Below, one piece after another: positions 1 through 5,372 of a stretch of DNA of 5,372 nt (positions are counted from its first letter, which is position 1; every line of letters starts with the position of its first letter). Source of the DNA: Acidobacteriota bacterium (GTDB taxonomy: Bacteria > Acidobacteriota > Thermoanaerobaculia > Thermoanaerobaculales > Thermoanaerobaculaceae); the NCBI GenBank assembly GCA_027458945.1, contig DAIDOU010000030.1:1-5372 (forward strand), written 5' to 3'. Under the pieces are notes generated by a model. The model saw nothing but the letters and a program-made list of their open reading frames with translations. It made no database searches and was not told the origin of the DNA. The position numbers and the translations under genes were made by a program.

Positions 1-1
1 T

Positions 2-703
2 CCGGCCTCGCCGATCGACTACCTCGAGCTCCCGATCCAGACGCTCAAGGTCGGTTCGCTCGGGACCCACAAGGCGCTGGGGCTCGCCAAGGCGAAGGGT
101 GCGCGCTTCCTGCTCGCCTCGACCTCCGAGGTGTACGGCGATCCGCTGGTGCACCCGCAGCCCGAGGGGTACTGGGGGAACGTCAACCCGGTGGGGCCGC
201 GGGGCGTCTACGACGAGGCGAAGCGCTTCGCCGAGGCGATGACGATGGCGTACCAGCGCTATCACGGGGTCGCGACGCGGATCGTGCGGATCTTCAACAC
301 CTTCGGCCCGCGGATGCGGGTCCGCGACGGGCGCGTGGTTCCCGCGTTCATCTCGCAGGCGCTGACCGGCGAGCCGCTGACCGTGTTCGGCGACGGCTCG
401 CAAACACGCTCGTTCTGCTACGTGGACGACGAGGTGGAGGGGATCATCCGCCTGCTGTTCTCCGAGATCCCCGACCCGGTGAACATCGGCAACCCCGGCG
501 AGATGACGGTGCTGCAGTTCGCCGAGACGATCCGTCGTCTCGTCGGGAGCTCGGCGCCGATCGAATTCCGGCCGCTCCCGGTCGACGACCCCAAGGTCCG
601 CCAACCCGACATCTCGACCGCCGTCGCGTACCTCGGGTGGCGCCCGCGGATCGACGTCGAGGAGGGGCTCCGGCGGACGATCGAGTACTTCCGCACCCTC
701 TGA
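2..703 (+). CDS. UDP-glucuronate decarboxylase (UDP-xylose synthase), SDR family, 5'-truncated by window edge
   Basis: Extended short-chain dehydrogenase/reductase that most resembles UDP-glucuronate decarboxylase, which uses bound NAD+ to convert UDP-glucuronate to UDP-xylose and CO2 in the cytoplasm for surface polysaccharide synthesis. The reading frame is open from base 2 and gives 233 residues before the TGA at 701-703. The family is about 310-320 residues, so roughly 80 N-terminal residues, including the glycine-rich NAD-binding loop, lie left of the window. Visible family signatures are PASPIDYL at the start, TLKVGSLGTHKALGLAK, the STSEVYGDP block (residues 40-48) with the Ser/Thr and Glu expected in the active site, the catalytic YxxxK as YDEAK (Tyr70, Lys74), FNTFGPRM, and near the end DDPKVRQPDIS, whose Arg matches the conserved substrate-binding region. 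The GTG at 131 is internal (the Val of SEVYG), not a start. The gene converges on the minus-strand cluster. A dTDP-glucose dehydratase or UDP-glucose epimerase is less likely because of the STSEVYGDP and PDIS blocks. Confidence 0.9.
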   Translation, partial: PASPIDYLELPIQTLKVGSLGTHKALGLAKAKGARFLLASTSEVYGDPLVHPQPEGYWGNVNPVGPRGVYDEAKRFAEAMTMAYQRYHGVATRIVRIFNTFGPRMRVRDGRVVPAFISQALTGEPLTVFGDGSQTRSFCYVDDEVEGIIRLLFSEIPDPVNIGNPGEMTVLQFAETIRRLVGSSAPIEFRPLPVDDPKVRQPDISTAVAYLGWRPRIDVEEGLRRTIEYFRTL

Positions 704-713
704 CGGCGCCCGG
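704..713. other. Convergent intergenic gap, ten bases
   Basis: This is the whole space between the stop of the + strand decarboxylase gene and the stop of the - strand DUF2062 gene. It is GC-only and has no room for a terminator with a T-tract. Transcription from either side must therefore stop inside the opposing gene or by factor-dependent (Rho-type) termination. Nothing else is seen in it. Confidence 0.8.
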
Positions 714-1183
714 TCAGCGCCCGCTCTCGTGCCGCCGCCGGCGCCGACGGTGGATCACGATCGCCTGGCGCAGGGCGACGAACGTCACGGCGCCGGCGAG
801 CACGGCGAACAGCGTCGCCCCGACGCCCCAGGCGAGCAGCACCGAGCGCAGCCACGGGGCGTGCTGCCGCCACACCGCCGCGTGCAAGACCTCCTCGGCG
901 CGGGGGAGGACGAGTCGCGGCACGTTGACACCGGTGAGGCGTTTGCCGACGAAGACGGCGGTGGGGAAGTAGAGCGGCAGCGTCCACGGGTTGATGACCA
1001 GCGTCCCGAGCAGGACGTCGACCTTGTTGAGCCGCAGGGCGAAGGCGAGCAGGAGGGCGAGCACGGTGTGCAAGCCCATCAGCGGCGACAGGCCGAGCGC
1101 CCAGGCGGCGGCCAGTCTCTCGGGGCGCTCGTGGACGCCGACGACCTCGTCGAAGCGCGCCCGCAGTTTCTCGAGCACGCCGC

Positions 1184-1187
<4 letters not shown>
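714..1187 (-). CDS. DUF2062 family small membrane protein
   Basis: Protein of 157 residues with the features of the DUF2062 family, an inner-membrane family of unknown biochemical function often found near glycosyltransferase or cell-envelope genes. An amphipathic N-terminus (residues 1-28) is followed by hydrophobic segments at about 34-55, 60-82 and 112-140. The family core is visible as SPLMGLHTVLALLLAFALRL and then GTLVINPWTLPLYF, including the conserved N-P-W/L-T-L-P element. The C-terminus ends in a very basic tail with six arginines in a row (147-152), probably cytoplasmic by the positive-inside rule. The start is GTG at 1187-1185, and its last two bases are the first two of the lon stop codon (4-base overlap GTGA). 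No good Shine-Dalgarno sequence precedes it, so translation probably depends on ribosomes finishing lon. It is the last gene of the cluster and ends 10 bases from the convergent decarboxylase gene. Family assignment is fairly secure; function is unknown. Confidence 0.8.
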
Positions 1188-3561
<2,374 letters not shown>

Positions 3562-3565
<4 letters not shown>

Positions 3566-4008
3566 GGCTCCTCGGTGGTCACGGTGATGGTGTGCAGCAG
3601 GTCGCGCCGCTCGGCGACCTTCGGCAGCGAGATCTCGAGCACGCCGGCGCGCAGGACGGCCGTGCTCGCGTCCGGGCGAACCGGTCCGGGCAGGAGCACC
3701 TCGACCGAGAACGCGCCGAACCCGCGCTCCATCCGGTGGCAGCGCCGCTGCGGCGCGGCGGCGCACTCCGAGAGCTTGCGCCCAAAGACCCGCAGCTCGC
3801 GCTGGCGCAGCGTCACGGCGAGCTCCCCGGCCGGGACGCCGGGCACGTTGATCCGCACGGCGTACCGCTCCTCGCCCTCGATCAGGTCGACCGCCGGCGA
3901 GAACCCGGTCTCGACCGCGTTCGAAGGCACGGCGAGCAGCCGCAGGAGCTCGTCGAGGTGCCGCTGGATCGCCTCGATCTCGATGCCGGACGATAGACGT
4001 CGCCTCAC
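3562..4008 (-). CDS. Hsp20/alpha-crystallin family small heat-shock protein
   Basis: ATP-independent holdase chaperone of 148 residues, expected to form cytoplasmic oligomers that keep unfolding proteins soluble for refolding or proteolysis. A short N-terminal arm (1-35) is predicted helical (IEAIQRHLDELLRLL). The alpha-crystallin domain covers about 37-135: FSPAVDLIEGEERYAVRINVPGV is the usual opening, ELAVTLRQRELRVFGRK the next strands, HRMERGFGAFSVEVLLP corresponds to the common HRxERxYGxFxRxxxLP block, and AVLRAGVLEISLPK (117-130) is the hallmark A-x-x-x-G-V-L motif. The tail holds ITV (141-143), a plausible I-x-I/V motif used in oligomer assembly, and ends five residues later. Two cysteines, Cys82 and Cys90, sit in the loop/dimerisation strand region. 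The GTG start at 4008 overlaps the nrdR stop (GTGA) and has GAGGT six bases upstream. The stop overlaps the lon ATG. Position directly before lon suggests joint function in protein quality control. Confidence 0.93.
3568..3573 (-). promoter_or_regulatory. Shine-Dalgarno-like sequence for lon
   Basis: Reads GAGGAG on the minus strand, two bases from the lon ATG (four if only GAGG pairs), at the end of the hsp20 coding sequence. The spacing is short. Together with the ATGA overlap it still favours the start at 3565 over the open frame that continues upstream. Confidence 0.5.
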
Positions 4009-4472
4009 GCCCCGACCTCGCGTTCCAGGCGCAGGCGCTCGAGTTCGGCGAGGAACTGCTCGATGTCCTCGAAACGCCGGTAGACGCTCGCGAAGCGAAC
4101 GTACGCGATCTGGTCGAGATCGCGCAGGCGGCGCATCAGGATCTGACCGATCTCGTCGGAGCGGATCTCGCGGTCGTCCTTGCGCCCGAGCGCGGACTCG
4201 ACGTCGTCCGCCATCGCCTCGAGCTGGCGGGAGGTGACGGGCCGCTTCTGGCAGGCGCGAACCAGGCCGGCGAGCACCTTGGCGCGGTCGTACGGCTCAC
4301 GCTGCCCGTCGCGCTTGACCACCAGCGCCGGCACCTCCTCGATCCGCTCGTAGGTCGTGTACCGTCTCTGGCAGGAGAGACACTCCCGCCGCCGCCGCAC
4401 CTGGTTGCCTTCGCCCAGCTCGCGCGAGTCCACCACGCGGTCCTCCGCGTGGCCGCAGTACGGGCAGCGCAT
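4005..4472 (-). CDS. nrdR: Transcriptional repressor NrdR
   Basis: Nucleotide-sensing repressor of ribonucleotide reductase genes, 155 residues (the E. coli protein is about 149). The N-terminal zinc ribbon carries two CxxC pairs, Cys3/Cys6 in MRCPYCG and Cys31/Cys34 in ECLSCQRRYTTYE, with the family-typical DSRELGEGNQVRRRREC between them. The ATP-cone follows at about 49-139, opening with VVKRDGQREPYDRAKVLAGL, and the conserved YVRFASVYRRFEDIEQF block comes near the end. In this family, binding of ATP or dATP to the cone changes the oligomeric state and so DNA binding at NrdR boxes. The ATG at 4472 is chosen because every NrdR begins at M-[KR]-C-P-x-C. The frame continues 44 codons upstream, but only as an out-of-frame shadow of the preceding membrane-protein gene. 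GGAGG lies nine bases upstream of the ATG. One base separates it from the upstream stop, and its own stop overlaps the hsp20 GTG. No nrd reductase gene is visible nearby. Confidence 0.97.
   Translation of the reverse strand: MRCPYCGHAEDRVVDSRELGEGNQVRRRRECLSCQRRYTTYERIEEVPALVVKRDGQREPYDRAKVLAGLVRACQKRPVTSRQLEAMADDVESALGRKDDREIRSDEIGQILMRRLRDLDQIAYVRFASVYRRFEDIEQFLAELERLRLEREVGA
4015..4019 (-). promoter_or_regulatory. Shine-Dalgarno-like sequence for hsp20
   Basis: Reads GAGGT on the minus strand, six bases before the GTG start of hsp20 and within the last codons of nrdR. It supports the GTG at 4008, which is the first possible start and also overlaps the nrdR stop codon. Confidence 0.55.
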
Positions 4473-4473
4473 C

Positions 4474-5372
4474 CTAACCGGCCTCCGCGTCCGGCCCGGC
4501 CGCCGCGCCGAGGGCGCGCACACGCCCGAGCGACAGCCCGACCACCCCGAGGTAGGCGAGGCCGAGCACGGTGATCGGGAAGAAGCAGATCGCGTGGTGG
4601 ACAAGCGCGAACGCCGTCGCGGTCGGCACGCTGACGCTCATGAGCTGGGTCAGGCCGAAGCGGATCGCCCAGTGGAAGCCGCCGACGCCGGCGGGCGCTG
4701 GCACCGCGAGCCCGATGACCGAGATCGCGACGACGACGAACGCCTCGCCGAAGCTCATCGGGAAGCCGAACGCGCGCGCGAGCAGGACGACCTGCCAGCC
4801 GATGGCGACCCACAACCCCAGGCTCCAGAGCGCGATCTCGCCGAGCCGGCGCGGGCTGCGCAGCACCTCGAGCCCGTCGAGCACATGGTGGAAGAAGCTC
4901 GCCACGCGGGTCCGGAACCGCTCGGGCGCCCATGACGCGACGCGGCGTACGGTGGCTTCCCGCCGCCGCAGCAGGAACCACACCAGAATCACGGCCGCCG
5001 CCAGCCCAACGGTGGTAGCCACCGCGGTGTCGCGGAGCAGCCCCAGGTTCTTCGGGTTGAGCCCGTCCTGGGCGGATACCACGCCGAAGCCGAAGAGCAA
5101 CAGGACGGTCGCACCATCGAGCAGCCGCTCGGTGAGGATCGAGGCCAGGGTCGCGGCAGCCGGCAGGCCGGTCCTCGCCGAGAGCAGCAAGGGGCGCACG
5201 ATCTCGCCGGCGCGCAGTGGCAGCACCGTCGAGGTCGCGAACCCCGCCGCGGTGCAGCCGAGCAGGTTGCCGGTCCCGGGGCGGCCGACCGGGCGCAGGA
5301 TCAACCCCCAGCGCAGGGCGCGCAGGGCGTAGGTGAGCAGGGCGACGCCGAGCGACGCCAGCATCCAGCCGA
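4474..5372 (-). CDS. Lysylphosphatidylglycerol-synthase-TM / YbhN-like (UPF0104) integral membrane protein, 5'-truncated by window edge
   Basis: Multipass inner-membrane protein, at least 298 residues in view and open to the right edge. The ATG at 5364 is probably internal: the frame continues upstream with Gly-Trp, and family members usually have another membrane helix and about 20-40 residues before this point. Counting from that Met, hydrophobic segments lie at about 2-23, 34-60 (weak), 68-98, 112-132, 175-198, 206-228 and 247-280. Family-like motifs are LRALRWGLIL (15-24), LPLRAGEIVRPLLL (48-61), TERLLDG (78-84) and PAPAGVGG (222-229). Relatives include the membrane domain of MprF, which flips lysyl-phosphatidylglycerol, and many stand-alone proteins of unknown substrate, some linked to glycolipid or polysaccharide synthesis. 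No soluble aminoacyl-transferase domain follows the membrane part, so it is not a full MprF. It ends with TAG one base before the nrdR ATG and appears to be the first visible gene of the cluster. A lipid-transport role is inference only. Confidence 0.82.
   Translation of the reverse strand, partial: GWMLASLGVALLTYALRALRWGLILRPVGRPGTGNLLGCTAAGFATSTVLPLRAGEIVRPLLLSARTGLPAAATLASILTERLLDGATVLLLFGFGVVSAQDGLNPKNLGLLRDTAVATTVGLAAAVILVWFLLRRREATVRRVASWAPERFRTRVASFFHHVLDGLEVLRSPRRLGEIALWSLGLWVAIGWQVVLLARAFGFPMSFGEAFVVVAISVIGLAVPAPAGVGGFHWAIRFGLTQLMSVSVPTATAFALVHHAICFFPITVLGLAYLGVVGLSLGRVRALGAAAGPDAEAG
4482..4486 (-). promoter_or_regulatory. Shine-Dalgarno sequence for nrdR
   Basis: Reads GGAGG on the minus strand, nine bases from the nrdR ATG. 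It lies inside the last codons of the upstream membrane-protein gene and supports the ATG at 4472 over any start further upstream. Confidence 0.65.

Noticed and set aside
131..703. Starting the decarboxylase gene at the GTG at 131
   Set aside because: Family sequence continues in frame upstream to base 2 (PASPIDYL through LLASTSE), so this GTG is the Val of SEVYGDP and the gene is cut by the window edge.
704..746. Possible hairpin terminator between the convergent genes
   Set aside because: Only a 7-base stem whose GGCGCC core is self-complementary, with a long 29-base loop and no T-tract; expected by chance in such GC-rich DNA.
3566..3766. 67-codon N-terminal extension of lon
   Set aside because: The extension is Arg/Ala-rich, lies in another frame of hsp20, and has no similarity to the LON domain N-terminus. 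The ATG at 3565 with GAGGAG and the ATGA overlap fits better.
4473..4604. 44-codon N-terminal extension of nrdR
   Set aside because: NrdR proteins begin directly with M-x-C-P-x-C; the upstream codons are Ser/Arg-rich shadow of the membrane-protein gene.
5311..5328. Tandem repeat of GCGCAGGGC, two copies
   Set aside because: It encodes the ALR-ALR part of the LRALRW motif of the membrane protein; the repeat is explained by protein sequence and codon bias.

Overview
This is a GC-rich (by eye about two thirds G+C), very compact stretch of a bacterial chromosome. It holds six protein-coding genes, two of them cut by the window edges, and almost no intergenic DNA. I see no RNA gene, mobile element, CRISPR array, insertion sequence or phage gene. 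Gene content (LonA, NrdR, a UDP-glucuronate decarboxylase, a YbhN-like membrane protein, a DUF2062 protein) and base composition fit a free-living, high-GC Gram-negative-type lineage such as Acidobacteriota, Myxococcota or a related environmental phylum. Acidobacteriota is my first guess, but it rests on protein style alone and is weak.

Layout. On the + strand, positions 2-703 carry the C-terminal three quarters of a short-chain dehydrogenase/reductase of the UDP-glucuronate decarboxylase type, a nucleotide-sugar enzyme. Ten bases later it meets, tail to tail, a minus-strand gene cluster that fills the rest of the window. In transcription order (right to left) the cluster is: a multipass membrane protein of the lysylphosphatidylglycerol-synthase-TM/YbhN family (5' end outside the window), nrdR, an Hsp20 small heat-shock protein, LonA protease, and a small DUF2062 membrane protein.

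The main structural feature is how tightly this cluster is packed. The first junction has one base between stop and start. The next three are 4-base overlaps (GTGA, ATGA, GTGA), so one stop codon sits inside the next start codon each time. The starts chosen here for nrdR and lon are shorter than the longest open frames, and family N-termini, Shine-Dalgarno-like sequences and the overlap pattern support them.

Functionally, hsp20 and lon form a protein quality-control pair: a holdase for unfolding proteins and an ATP-dependent protease. nrdR, the zinc-ribbon/ATP-cone repressor of ribonucleotide reductase genes, lies directly upstream and is apparently co-expressed with them, although no ribonucleotide reductase gene is in view. 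The flanking membrane proteins may share only the transcript. No promoter, heat-shock operator (CIRCE) or NrdR box is visible; the operon promoter must lie beyond the right edge or inside a coding region. I found no clearly new system. The most interesting point is the translationally chained nrdR-hsp20-lon-DUF2062 arrangement.
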